The notes under the pieces were generated by a model that saw only the letters and a program-made list of their open reading frames with translations, did no database searches and had not been told where the DNA came from. From Jiangella aurantiaca (GTDB taxonomy: Bacteria; Actinomycetota; Actinomycetes; Jiangellales; Jiangellaceae), in assembly GCF_004349105.1 (NCBI RefSeq), contig NZ_SMLB01000005.1:186001-250000 (forward strand): a stretch of DNA of 64,000 nucleotides. The letters run 5' to 3'. The number at the start of each line of letters is the position of its first letter. Position 1 is the stretch's first letter. The position numbers and the translations under genes are program-made. Positions 39,989-48,376 of the stretch are shown here, in pieces.

Positions 39989-40011
39989 ATCGTAGGGGGC
40001 GGGTCCGACAA
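39989..40011 (-). promoter_or_regulatory. PafBC/RecA-NDp-type promoter of uvrA
   Basis: Minus strand TTGTCGGAC (40011-40003), exactly eight bases, then TACGAT (39994-39989). Matches TTGTCRGTG-N8-TAnnnT at 7 of 9 plus 3 of 3 positions, the same form as before uvrB and uvrC. It would give a leader of about 50 bases. Confidence 0.55.
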
Positions 40012-40085
40012 GGTCGCTCGGACGAACGGCCCGGGACGAACCAACTCAGTCGCCCCAGCGGCCGATGAGGACTAGGTTCGAACCC

Positions 40086-40841
40086 GTGCCCACCGTGAAC
40101 GCCGAACCGATGTCCCACGATTCCGGCGGTGACTCTCCCGCCGCCGGGCCGGTGACCGCCGCGACCGAGCGCATCGTCGCGACGGCCGCCACGCTGGACG
40201 ACGCTGACCTGACCGCGCCCAGTCTATGTCCCGGCTGGACCCGCGCCCACGTCCTCACGCATGTGGCCCGCAACGCCGACGCGCTCTCCAACCTGCTGGC
40301 CTGGGCGCGCACCGGCCGCGAGAACCCGATGTACCCCAGCAACGAGGCCCGCGCCGCCGACATCGAGGCCGGCGCCGGGCGCTCGGCCGCCGAGATCGTC
40401 GACGACCTGCGCGCCTCGGCCGACCGCTTCGTCCGCGCCGTCATGGAGATGCCCGACGACGGCTGGGAGCGGCAGGTGCGCCGCGGCCCGGCCGGCACCG
40501 GCGATCCGCTGCCCGGCCGGCGGGTGCTCTGGCTGCGGCTGCGCGAGCTCGAGGTGCACCACGTCGACCTCGCCACCGGCTACGGCCCGGCCGACTGGCC
40601 CGCCGCGTTCGTCGGCCGCGCGCTGGACGAGACGGTGCGCGCGTTCGGCCGCCGCGAGGACGTCCCCGCGGTCACGCTCGAGATCGACGGCGACGGCGTC
40701 GAGCACCTGGGCGCCGAGGCCCCGGTCACCGTCGGCGGCGCGCCGGCGGATGTTCTTGCCTGGCTGATCGGCCGGTCCGACGGTGCCGGCCTGCGGGTCC
40801 AGCCCCCCGGCCGGCTGCCCGCGCTGCCGCCCTGGCTGTGA
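40086..40841 (+). CDS. Maleylpyruvate isomerase family, mycothiol-dependent type
   Basis: 251-residue member of the DinB-like mycothiol-dependent enzyme family. The N-terminal metal-binding fold has LTAPSLCPGWTRAHVLTHVA and NADALSNLLAWARTGRE, then LRLRELEVHHVDLATGYGPA, with His residues placed as in mycothiol-dependent maleylpyruvate isomerase. The C-terminal small domain includes VTVGGAPADVLAWLIGR. The true substrate is unknown. GTG at 40086 is preceded by TAGGTT seven bases upstream, suggesting leaderless mRNA; an in-frame ATG follows at 40110. Coupled to the next gene by GTGA. Confidence 0.87.
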   Translation: MPTVNAEPMSHDSGGDSPAAGPVTAATERIVATAATLDDADLTAPSLCPGWTRAHVLTHVARNADALSNLLAWARTGRENPMYPSNEARAADIEAGAGRSAAEIVDDLRASADRFVRAVMEMPDDGWERQVRRGPAGTGDPLPGRRVLWLRLRELEVHHVDLATGYGPADWPAAFVGRALDETVRAFGRREDVPAVTLEIDGDGVEHLGAEAPVTVGGAPADVLAWLIGRSDGAGLRVQPPGRLPALPPWL

Positions 40842-41497
40842 CCGCGTACACCGGCCACGTGACGCCCGGCGGCGTGCCGGGCGTGCACGAGCTGGCTCGG
40901 CTGGTCGTCACCAAGGCGTCGGTCGGCGGGAGCCGGGACAACAACGTCTACGTCCTGCGCGACCGCTTCACCGGCGACGAGCTGCTGATCGACGCCGCCG
41001 CGGAGCCTTCGCGGGTGCTGGCGTTGTGTGGCGAGGGTCCGCTGCGCTACGTCGTCACGACCCACCGGCACCCCGACCACTGGGGAGCGCTGGCCGAGGT
41101 GGTGGCGGCGACCGGCGCGGTGACGGTCGCGCACGCGGCGGACGCCCCGGCGATCCCGGTGCCGACGGCGCAGGTGGCGCAGGACGGCGACCGGCTGCAC
41201 TTCGGCGACGTCACGGTGGAGCTGATCCACCTGGCCGGCCACACGCCCGGCGGCCTCGCGGTCTTGTACGACGACCCCACCGGTCCGCCGCACCTGTGGA
41301 CCGGCGACTCGCTCTTCCCCGGCGGCGTCGGCAAGACCCGGTCGGCGGCCGACTTCACGTCCCTGCTGGACGACGTCGAGCGCAGGCTCTTCGACCGGCT
41401 GCCGGACGAGACGTGGGTCTACCCCGGCCACGGCGACGACACCACGATCGGCGCCGAGCGCCCGCACCTGGCGGAGTGGCGCGCCCGCGGCTGGTAG
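40838..41497 (+). CDS. MBL-fold metallo-hydrolase
   Basis: 219-residue metallo-beta-lactamase fold enzyme. Metal ligands are seen in TTHRHPDHWG (His76, His78, Asp80, His81), then IHLAGHTPGG, TGDSLFPGGVGKT and VYPGHGDDT. The SLFPGG segment is glyoxalase-II-like, so a thioester (for example of mycothiol) is a reasonable substrate guess given the coupled mycothiol-type gene upstream (inference). Confidence 0.9.
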   Translation: MTAYTGHVTPGGVPGVHELARLVVTKASVGGSRDNNVYVLRDRFTGDELLIDAAAEPSRVLALCGEGPLRYVVTTHRHPDHWGALAEVVAATGAVTVAHAADAPAIPVPTAQVAQDGDRLHFGDVTVELIHLAGHTPGGLAVLYDDPTGPPHLWTGDSLFPGGVGKTRSAADFTSLLDDVERRLFDRLPDETWVYPGHGDDTTIGAERPHLAEWRARGW

Positions 41498-41551
41498 CCC
41501 GGCGATCCGCTGCGATGGATGACGACGATCGCGGCGTCGGCCCGCGCAGCG

Positions 41552-41590
41552 GCGACCGGGTGTCAGGCACGTGGCCTGGCACCCGGTCGC
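41552..41590. terminator. Bidirectional terminator between convergent genes
   Basis: GCGACCGGGTGTCAGGC (41552-41568) pairs with GCCTGGCACCCGGTCGC (41574-41590): a 17-bp stem with one T-G position and a 5-base loop, between the convergent MBL and terC genes. Confidence 0.75.
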
Positions 41591-41606
41591 CTGGTCGAAC
41601 GGACGC

Positions 41607-42719
41607 TCAGCGGTGGTCGTCGACGTGGTGCGGCTCCACGGCGGCGGCGTCGGCGGACTCGCCGGCCGAGGCGGCGGACGAGCCGTCCTCGACCTCGCCC
41701 CGGGCGGCGCGGGCCGCGCCGGCTGCCCCGGCCAGCTTGCGGTCGTCGCTGCGCGACTTGAGCAGGCTGAGCACCGTCGTCGCGAGCAAGGTGCCGATGA
41801 TGACCGTCAGCGACAGCCAGATGGGCACCTCGGGCACGCTGTGGAACGGCTCGCCGCCGTTGACGAACGGCAGGTTGTTCTCGTGCAGAGCGTGCATGAC
41901 CAGCTTCACGCCGATGAACGCCAGGATGACGGCCAGGCCGGCGGACAGGTAGACCAGCTTCTCCAGCAGCCCGCCGATCAGGAAGTACAGCTGCCGCAGG
42001 CCCATCAGCGCGAAGATGTTCGCGGTGAAGACGATGAACGCCTCCTGCGTCAGGCCGAAGATGGCCGGGATGGAGTCGACGGCGAACAGCAGGTCGGCGG
42101 AGGCGATGGACAGGAAGACGATGACCATCGGGGTGTACAGGCGCTTGCCGTTCTCGCGGATGCGCAGCTTGACGCCGTGGTACTGCTGGGTCATCGGCAG
42201 CACCCGCTGGGCGCGGCGGACGAACGCGTTCTCGTACTCGTCGTCGTGCTCGTCGTGGTGGACCTGCTGGTTGGCCAGCCGGACGGCGGTATACACGAGG
42301 AACGCGCCGAAGAGGTAGAAGACCCAGGCGAACTCGTTGATGAGCGCCGCGCCGAGCAGGATGAACACGCCGCGCATCACGATGGCCGTGAGGATGCCGA
42401 ACATCAGCACCGACTGCTGGAACTGCCTGGGCACCCGGAACTGGGCCATGATGATCACGAAGATGAACAGGTTGTCGACGCTCAGGCTGTACTCGGTGAG
42501 CCAGCCGGCGAAGAACTCGCCGGACGCCTGGCCGTGGCCGACGAACCCCAGGACGATGCCGAACACCACCGCCAGCCCGACGTAGAACGCCACCCACAGG
42601 CTCGCCTCGCGGATGGACGGGGCGTGTGGGCGGCGGGTGACGATGAGCAGGTCGGCGGCGAGCAGCAGGACGAGAACGACGAACGTTCCGACTTCGAACC
42701 ACACGGGCAGGTTCAACAC
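41607..42719 (-). CDS. TerC-family membrane protein, probable manganese exporter
   Basis: 370-residue polytopic protein with about nine hydrophobic helices. Conserved acidic motifs of TerC are in LTEYSLSVDNLFIFVIIM and IASADLLFAVDSIPAIFGLT; the central cytoplasmic loop is acidic and His-rich (NQQVHHDEHDDEYENAF). The C-terminus is an Ala/Glu-rich tail ending EPHHVDDHR. In other bacteria members of this family (MeeF/MeeY) export Mn2+; the Mn2+ riboswitch in the leader supports that role here. Confidence 0.92.
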   Translation of the reverse strand: MLNLPVWFEVGTFVVLVLLLAADLLIVTRRPHAPSIREASLWVAFYVGLAVVFGIVLGFVGHGQASGEFFAGWLTEYSLSVDNLFIFVIIMAQFRVPRQFQQSVLMFGILTAIVMRGVFILLGAALINEFAWVFYLFGAFLVYTAVRLANQQVHHDEHDDEYENAFVRRAQRVLPMTQQYHGVKLRIRENGKRLYTPMVIVFLSIASADLLFAVDSIPAIFGLTQEAFIVFTANIFALMGLRQLYFLIGGLLEKLVYLSAGLAVILAFIGVKLVMHALHENNLPFVNGGEPFHSVPEVPIWLSLTVIIGTLLATTVLSLLKSRSDDRKLAGAAGAARAARGEVEDGSSAASAGESADAAAVEPHHVDDHR

Positions 42720-42730
42720 GAAGACAGGGT

Positions 42731-42778
42731 CCTCTCCGGTGAGCAGACCGCACAGCGGGCGCTGTGCGCAACCGGAGG
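42731..42778 (-). promoter_or_regulatory. Expression platform: anti-Shine-Dalgarno switch of terC
   Basis: The 3' strand of aptamer stem P1, CTCCGGT (42777-42771), is exactly complementary to ACCGGAG (42740-42734), which overlaps the Shine-Dalgarno GGAGAGG of terC. Between them is a stable hairpin CGCACAGCG/CGCTGTGCG (42749-42768). With Mn2+ the strand would stay in P1 and free the ribosome site. Confidence 0.55.
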
Positions 42779-42882
42779 TCTCGTCCGCCCAGGATCACCG
42801 GGCCGGAGGCACCGGGAGCTCCCCGGTGTAGGGAGCATCCGTGATGACGATGCCACCGCGTCGGGATTACTCCCCTCCACGC
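42770..42882 (-). ncRNA. Manganese riboswitch (yybP-ykoY aptamer)
   Basis: On the minus strand the leader of terC contains GTGGAGGGGAGTAATCCC at its 5' end and GGGCGGACGAGACCTCCGG at its 3' end. The GGGGAGTA and GGACGAGACC boxes are the two metal-site loops of the yybP-ykoY aptamer, and GGAGG/CCTCC closes P1. It directly precedes a TerC-family gene, the usual partner. Confidence 0.85.
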
Positions 42883-42889
42883 TGAGCTC

Positions 42890-42895
42890 AGTATA
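42890..42895 (-). promoter_or_regulatory. -10 element of the terC riboswitch transcript
   Basis: TATACT on the minus strand, eight bases before the first base of the aptamer. A weak TTGCAC lies 20 bases further upstream. Confidence 0.5.
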
Positions 42896-42949
42896 TTTCA
42901 CAGCCCCCGCCGGAAGTGCAATTCGTCGCCCCGGCCGGCGTTCCCGGAC

Positions 42950-43303
42950 TCACTCCGGCCGGAGCCGTTTGGGCAGCTTCGCGACGACCATCGCGTACGA
43001 GTCGTCGATGGCGTGCCGGATCTCCTCGTCGGGAATCGCCCCGCCGACGCGCAGCGTGTTCCAGCCGGACCGGCCGATGTAGGCCATGATCGAGGCGTCG
43101 TCCGGATACCGCGCCAGCCACTCGTCGGCCTCGTCGCGGTCGCGGCCGCATTTGACGCCGACGCTGGGGCCGCCGGGCGGCGTCCCGGTCCCGAGGAAGG
43201 CGAAGATCTTGTCGCCGACCTTGGCGACGACGTCGCCCTCCCACGGCTCGTCGCGCCAGGCGCCCGGCTTGGCCAGGCAGTACGTCAGCAGCTCGTCCCA
43301 CAT
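42950..43303 (-). CDS. MmcQ/YjbR family protein
   Basis: 117-residue protein of the CyaY-like YjbR/MmcQ fold: VAKVGDKIFAFLG, VGVKCGRDRDEADEWLARYP, GRSGWNTLRVGGAIPDEEIR. The family binds DNA-like ligands according to its structure, but no certain role is known. Starts 7 bp after the stop of the upstream regulator gene, so it probably shares its transcript. Confidence 0.88.
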   Translation of the reverse strand: MWDELLTYCLAKPGAWRDEPWEGDVVAKVGDKIFAFLGTGTPPGGPSVGVKCGRDRDEADEWLARYPDDASIMAYIGRSGWNTLRVGGAIPDEEIRHAIDDSYAMVVAKLPKRLRPE

Positions 43304-43310
43304 AGGTCCA

Positions 43311-44276
43311 TCACAGCACGCCGTTGCGGGCGGCCTGAAGCCCCGCCTGGAACCGGGTCCGGGCGCCGAGCCGGCCGCTGATCTCCTTGATCCGCCGCTG
43401 GACGGTGCGCTGGCTGGCGCCGACGTGCCGCGCGATCGACTGCTCCGTCAGGCCCGCGGCCAGCAGGTTCAGGATGACGCGGTCGTCGTCGACCTGGCCG
43501 TCCTGATCGCTGGGGGCCAGCCGCAGCGGCATGGCCCGCAGCCAGGTCTCCTCGAACACCTCGGCGAGGACGTCGAGCAGCCCGCCGGGGTGGACGACGA
43601 GCAGCTGGTCGGTGATGAGCGCGCCGGCCGTGGCCGGGAGCATGGCCAGGCGGTCGTCGATCAACAGCATGCGGGCCGGCAGCGTCGGCGCGACCCGGGC
43701 CTCCTCACCCGCCGCGATGCCGCCGATCAGGTCGTGGAGCCGGCCGGGCAGGTCGACGGCGCTCTGCTCGTACAGGACGCGGTGCCGGACGCCGGCACGC
43801 AGCAGCTCGACCTCGATCGGGTTCGGCTCGCTGTTCACGACGCCGTACGGCGGCCGCTCCATGGCCCGGACCTGCGTGCGGGCGCTGCTGTAGACGTCGA
43901 CGAGGCGGCGGGCCGTCGCCTCGGAGCCGGTGACGATCTCGACGAGGTCGCCCGGCTCGACGGCGTCGTGGCGGCGGCGGTGCCGGACGGCGAGCTCGTC
44001 GACGAGGACGCGGCTGCGCTGCAGGTCGCGCTCGCGGGCGGCCAGCGTTCCGGCGAACGCCAATGCGGGGTCGACCAGGCGGTAGGCGGGCGGCTCGCCC
44101 GGCAGCCGGTCGGCCAGGCCGCGCCGCTCCAGCGCGTCGAGCAGCTTCTCGACCGCGTCGGGCGGCAGGCCCGCCGTCCCGGCGCCCAGCTCCGCCGCCG
44201 TCGCGGGCCGGGCGTGATCCAGCAGGGCGAGGTAGACGATCTGCTCCTCGTCGCTGAGGCCGAGCTGTTCCAGCAT
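43311..44276 (-). CDS. TrmB/LuxR-type transcriptional regulator
   Basis: 321-residue regulator with a TrmB-like N-terminal winged helix (LSDEEQIVYLALLDHARPAT, AVEKLLDALERRGLADRL), a central sensor-like domain (phospholipase-D-like fold; LPARMLLIDDRLAMLPATAG) and a C-terminal LuxR-type helix-turn-helix (DRVILNLLAAGLTEQSIARH, SQRTVQRRIKEISGRLGAR). A paralogue lies at 48377. The ATG at 44276 has GGAG eight bases upstream; a GTG at 44318 is possible. It lies directly downstream of the large protease gene. Confidence 0.85.
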   Translation of the reverse strand: MLEQLGLSDEEQIVYLALLDHARPATAAELGAGTAGLPPDAVEKLLDALERRGLADRLPGEPPAYRLVDPALAFAGTLAARERDLQRSRVLVDELAVRHRRRHDAVEPGDLVEIVTGSEATARRLVDVYSSARTQVRAMERPPYGVVNSEPNPIEVELLRAGVRHRVLYEQSAVDLPGRLHDLIGGIAAGEEARVAPTLPARMLLIDDRLAMLPATAGALITDQLLVVHPGGLLDVLAEVFEETWLRAMPLRLAPSDQDGQVDDDRVILNLLAAGLTEQSIARHVGASQRTVQRRIKEISGRLGARTRFQAGLQAARNGVL

Positions 44277-44378
44277 GCGCGGCTCCGGGGGTCGAGACCG
44301 CTGGCCAAAACGCGCCACTGACGGATTTCCGCCAAAGCATAACCCCTGTCACGCGCCGCCGTCGTGGAACGCGGCTGG

Positions 44379-47300
44379 TCAGGAGAGCGCGTACGCCCGC
44401 TGGATCGTCTGGGTGGTGCGGTTACCGCGGCCGTCCCAGACCTCCACCCGGAGACTGACGAAGCCGCTCGTGTCGGCGAGCTTCGGGTGGTGCGTCCGGA
44501 CGTGGAACTCGCCGCCCCTGGGCCTCGGGATGACCCGCGCCGGCTCCCAGCTCGCGCCGTCGTCGAAGGAGACCTCCACCGTCATGCCGGCGACGTCCGC
44601 CGGCCCGGCGTACCCGACGGCGCGGCCCGTGCGCACGATGAACCCGAAGCCGCGGCCGGACGGTGCCCGGTTGAGCAGGTCCAGCGGCACGTCGTAGCCG
44701 AGCATGATCACCGGGAACGCGGCGCACACGTCGGCGCTGGGCAGAATCTCCCCACAGCCCTCGACCTCCAGCTCGGCCGGCGCCTCGGACACGAACGTCC
44801 ACGCGGTGTGCATGGTCGCGGCCAGCTGGTGCTCCGGACCCACGTCGGCCTGGCCGACCTGCTCGATGCGGTACGTCGCCTCCTCCTCGACGAGGAACTC
44901 CGCCGGGTCGTCGATCCGCTCGCCGTCCCGGAACAGGGTCGAGGTGGTCCAGGTGCGGCCGCTGCCGTAGTGCGATGGATCGGAGTCGCCCCGGGGCCAC
45001 GGGGCGAACGCCCAGATGTTCTCGGTGCGGCACATGACGCACGGAAGCACGGTGTGCGCCTTCGGGTGTGCGGGCGCCTCGTGCCAGCTCACCGGGTAGA
45101 TCCGTCCCGGCTGGTAGGCCTGCACGATGCCGCGGAGGTTCACCGAGTTCCAGCCCCAGACCGAGTGCACCTGCTGCCGCTGGCGCATCTCCGGGCCGGC
45201 CGTGACGTAGTCGGTGCGCCGGGCCGGCTGGATGAGCTGGTCGAAGAACCGGAACGTGCCGCCCTCCCATGCGGCGAAGACCTCCATCACCTCGCTGCCG
45301 CGCAGCCCTTCCATCTCGGCGTGGTAGGAGTTCTCGACGGCGGCCAGCTCGGATCGGCGGGTGGTGTGGGTGAGCTCGTCCGGGATCCGGCCGGCGTCCT
45401 CGGCCCACAGCTGGTAGGTGAAGCCGGACTCGGCCACGCCGGTGAGCGTCAGCTCGACCGGCCCGCCGGCCAGCCGCTCACGCAGGCGCTCGCCCTCGTC
45501 GAACGACGTGGCCAGCACCGGCAGCGTGTTGGCGCTGTCGACGGAGACCGATACCGGCCCGGGGCGGTCCCGCGTCACCAGCAGCGCCGCCGCCCCGTGC
45601 GCCTCGGCCAGCCGGGCCTGGTCCTCGGCCCAGGAGGGGTCGCCCGACACGAGGACCACGGCGCCGTCGACGTCCGCTCGCGCGTAGTCCTCGGCGGTGC
45701 CGGCGCCGGCGTCGACCAGCGGCGCCACCCGTTCCCCGGCGAACCGGCCGGTGTAGCGCGGGGTGACCACGGGCACCGTCGCGGACCCGGCCGCGGCCTG
45801 GATCAGCGGCTCGCGCAGCGTCGTCGCGATGGTCATGGTGAGCTCGCCGGCCGCCGGCTCCGGAGCCGGGATGGCGCCGTGCCGGGTCGTGCGGTCCGAC
45901 CGGTCGGCCAGCCCGGTGTACACCGTCGTCGCGCCGTTCGCCATGGTCCGGTAGAGCGTGGTGGTGATCTGCGTGGGCTCGGTGGGGCGCGGGTCGTCGG
46001 TCACGTCGAACTCGATGTCGACGGCGTTCCGGGCGTCCGCCTCGACCCGGGTGTCGGCGCCGACTCGCACGCCGGTCTCCACGAAGATGTCGCTGCTGAG
46101 GTCGGTGAAGCCGCCGCCGGGGTCGGCCGTCGCGATCGTGCCATAGACGGTGTACGTGCCGGCCGGGACGCCGAACGCCAGCTCGTCGCCGTCGTACACG
46201 TCCTGGGTCGAGTAGTGCAGCGCTGGGTTCGCCTCGTTGACGACGACCACGCTGGCGCGGTCCGGTGTGGCGCCGTCCCGCCCGACGACGCCGACGGTGA
46301 GCTGGTGCGTCGCCGGCTCGACGTGGAAGGCCACCGCGGTGATCGCGGCGGCCCCGCCCGGCGCCGTCGCCCGCAGGTGCCCGGTGAACCGGCCGGCGGC
46401 GCTGCGGGCCGGGTCCAACGTGACCTCGACGGTCGCGCTCCCGCCGGCGGGCACGGTCAGCGTCGGCGCGGACAGGGTGAGCGCGCCGGCCGCGGGCGCG
46501 GTGCCGTTCCGGTCGGTGACGTCCAGCGCGAGCTCCAGCCGCAGGTCGGTGTCACCGCTGTTGGCGTAGGTGACGGGGACCGTGCGGGGCGCGGCATCGG
46601 CCTGCGGATACGGGTGCACGCCGAGCTCCACCTTGCCGGTCGCGGTGAGCGGTGACGACGTGACAGCGGCTGCGTCGACTCGGCCGGTGCCCTGCGCGTA
46701 GAGGTCGTGACCGAGGTCCACGGCGGTGCTCATGAGCGCGTCCTTGAGCTGCGCACCGGTCCAGTCCGGATGCCGCTGCGCGACCATCGCGGCGACGCCG
46801 GCGATGTGCGGGCTGGCCATGGACGTGCCGCCGTTGGCGAGGTAGTACTCGCCCACCGGCACGCCCTCCTCGGTGCCGCTGGACCGCGCGGCCACGATCG
46901 CCGCGCCCGGTGCGGTGATCTCCGGCTTGACCGCCCGGTCACCGACGCGCGGGCCGCGGCTGGAGAAGCCGGCCATCCGGTCCTCGGCGTCGACGGCGCC
47001 GACCGCCAGTGCCGCGTCCGCGGCGGCCGGCGAGGTCACCGTCGGGGAACTGGGGCCGTAGTTGCCGGCGGCCACGACGAACAGCGCGCCGGACTCCTCG
47101 CTCAGCCGGTTCAACGCCTGGCTCTGCGGGTCCTGGCCGTTGCTCGGGTAGGAGCCGAGGCTGAGGTTGACGATGTCGGCGCCCTGCTCGACCGCCCACT
47201 CCATGCCGTCGATGACCTCGGAGTTGTAGCTGTAGCCCTGGTCGTCCAGCACCTTGCCGACGAGCAGGTCGGCACCGGGCGCGACGCCGCTGTACCGGCC

Positions 47301-48176
47301 GTCCGACGCGGCGCCCGTGCCGGCGACGGTCGAGGCGACGTGCGTGCCGTGGCCGTGGCCGTCGTGCACCGTCTCGCCCTCGATGAAGCTGCGCGAGCCG
47401 ACGACCTGGCCCGCCAGGTCCGGGTGGCCGGTGTCGTATCCGGTGTCCAGCACGGCGACGGTGACGCCGTCGCCGTGGTAGCCGCTATCCCACGCCTCCG
47501 GGACCCCGATCTGCGGCCGGCTGTCGTCCAGGCTCGCCGAGACCCGGGCGTCCAGCCACACCTTCTCCACGGTGGCGGAGCTGCGCGCCCGCGGGCTGGT
47601 GAGGTGGCGCCAGAAGTCACCGGTCGTGTCCTTCGCGACGTCGACCGCGACACCGTCGATGCTGCTCAACGTCGTCACGTCGGACGTGGCAGGCAGCGCG
47701 GCCGACCGCTGCGCCGGCCGGCCGGCGCCGTCGGCGTAGGTGACGATGAGCGGGATGGTGTCGATACGGTCGTCGGTGTAGCCGTTCTCCGCCAGGTACC
47801 GCACGTCGAACAGCCGCTCGTCCAGGAGGCCGGCGGAGATCAGCGGCTTCGCCTGGTCCGGCACGACGTGCACGCCGTCCGGGCCGACGGTCATCTCCAT
47901 GCTGCGGGTGCCGCTGTCCGGGGCGAGCTCGACGCTGACGTCGGGCCGCGGGCCGCCGGTGTCGGTGTAGACCACGGTGTCGCCGGTGATCAGGGTGATC
48001 TCCACCGGTGTGCCGGCTGGTGCGGCCGCCGGTCGGGGCGCGCCGCCGAGGGTGTCGAGCGAGGGCGCCGCGGTATCCGGCGAGCCGGGGACGGCGGGTG
48101 CGGCGGGGGCGCCGGCCGCCGTCGACGCGCCGGCCGTCAGGACGAGGACGGCCGCGCTGGCCAGGACGTTTCTCAC
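44379..48176 (-). CDS. Secreted S8 subtilisin-like protease, multidomain
   Basis: 1265-residue exported serine protease. Signal peptide at 1-23 (VLASAAVLVLTAGASTAAGA). The catalytic triad is complete: Asp244 in VAVLDTGYDTGHPDL, His276 in DGHGHGTHVAST, Ser452 in NGGTSMASPHIAG, with oxyanion-hole Asn372. A propeptide-like region precedes it (60-215). After the protease domain come a beta-sandwich resembling COG1470/Fn3 (about 545-650), then further beta-rich parts and a protease-associated-like domain (about 830-960, DVDGAVVLVSGDPSWAEDQA). The C-terminus has cysteines (LPCVMCRTE, CGEILPSADVC). GTG at 48176 follows AGGAG. Substrate unknown; flanked by two paralogous regulators. Confidence 0.92.
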   Translation of the reverse strand: MRNVLASAAVLVLTAGASTAAGAPAAPAVPGSPDTAAPSLDTLGGAPRPAAAPAGTPVEITLITGDTVVYTDTGGPRPDVSVELAPDSGTRSMEMTVGPDGVHVVPDQAKPLISAGLLDERLFDVRYLAENGYTDDRIDTIPLIVTYADGAGRPAQRSAALPATSDVTTLSSIDGVAVDVAKDTTGDFWRHLTSPRARSSATVEKVWLDARVSASLDDSRPQIGVPEAWDSGYHGDGVTVAVLDTGYDTGHPDLAGQVVGSRSFIEGETVHDGHGHGTHVASTVAGTGAASDGRYSGVAPGADLLVGKVLDDQGYSYNSEVIDGMEWAVEQGADIVNLSLGSYPSNGQDPQSQALNRLSEESGALFVVAAGNYGPSSPTVTSPAAADAALAVGAVDAEDRMAGFSSRGPRVGDRAVKPEITAPGAAIVAARSSGTEEGVPVGEYYLANGGTSMASPHIAGVAAMVAQRHPDWTGAQLKDALMSTAVDLGHDLYAQGTGRVDAAAVTSSPLTATGKVELGVHPYPQADAAPRTVPVTYANSGDTDLRLELALDVTDRNGTAPAAGALTLSAPTLTVPAGGSATVEVTLDPARSAAGRFTGHLRATAPGGAAAITAVAFHVEPATHQLTVGVVGRDGATPDRASVVVVNEANPALHYSTQDVYDGDELAFGVPAGTYTVYGTIATADPGGGFTDLSSDIFVETGVRVGADTRVEADARNAVDIEFDVTDDPRPTEPTQITTTLYRTMANGATTVYTGLADRSDRTTRHGAIPAPEPAAGELTMTIATTLREPLIQAAAGSATVPVVTPRYTGRFAGERVAPLVDAGAGTAEDYARADVDGAVVLVSGDPSWAEDQARLAEAHGAAALLVTRDRPGPVSVSVDSANTLPVLATSFDEGERLRERLAGGPVELTLTGVAESGFTYQLWAEDAGRIPDELTHTTRRSELAAVENSYHAEMEGLRGSEVMEVFAAWEGGTFRFFDQLIQPARRTDYVTAGPEMRQRQQVHSVWGWNSVNLRGIVQAYQPGRIYPVSWHEAPAHPKAHTVLPCVMCRTENIWAFAPWPRGDSDPSHYGSGRTWTTSTLFRDGERIDDPAEFLVEEEATYRIEQVGQADVGPEHQLAATMHTAWTFVSEAPAELEVEGCGEILPSADVCAAFPVIMLGYDVPLDLLNRAPSGRGFGFIVRTGRAVGYAGPADVAGMTVEVSFDDGASWEPARVIPRPRGGEFHVRTHHPKLADTSGFVSLRVEVWDGRGNRTTQTIQRAYALS

Positions 48177-48376
48177 GACGTTCTCCTGTTCGTTGCACCT
48201 GAGCGATCGGCGGCGGCTCACGGCCGCACCCGGAAGCGGGCGGTCGCGGACAGCTCTGGCACCCCTCGGCTCGTGATGGTGGGCAAGACAGTACGAATGA
48301 CGCGATCACCAGCTCAACGGTCACAAGCGGCGACTGTGCGCCAATGTCACAGAGACGACACGCGGGTCCTGTGGCG

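Noticed and set aside
40073-40085. GGTTCGAACC as a LexA/SOS box near uvrA
   Set aside because: The half sites overlap (GTTCGAAC) instead of having the 4-base spacer of an actinobacterial SOS box, and it lies over the start of the gene on the other strand.
44364-46655. 763-codon plus-strand open frame over the protease gene
   Set aside because: Antisense to the subtilase, whose catalytic triad and signal peptide are intact.
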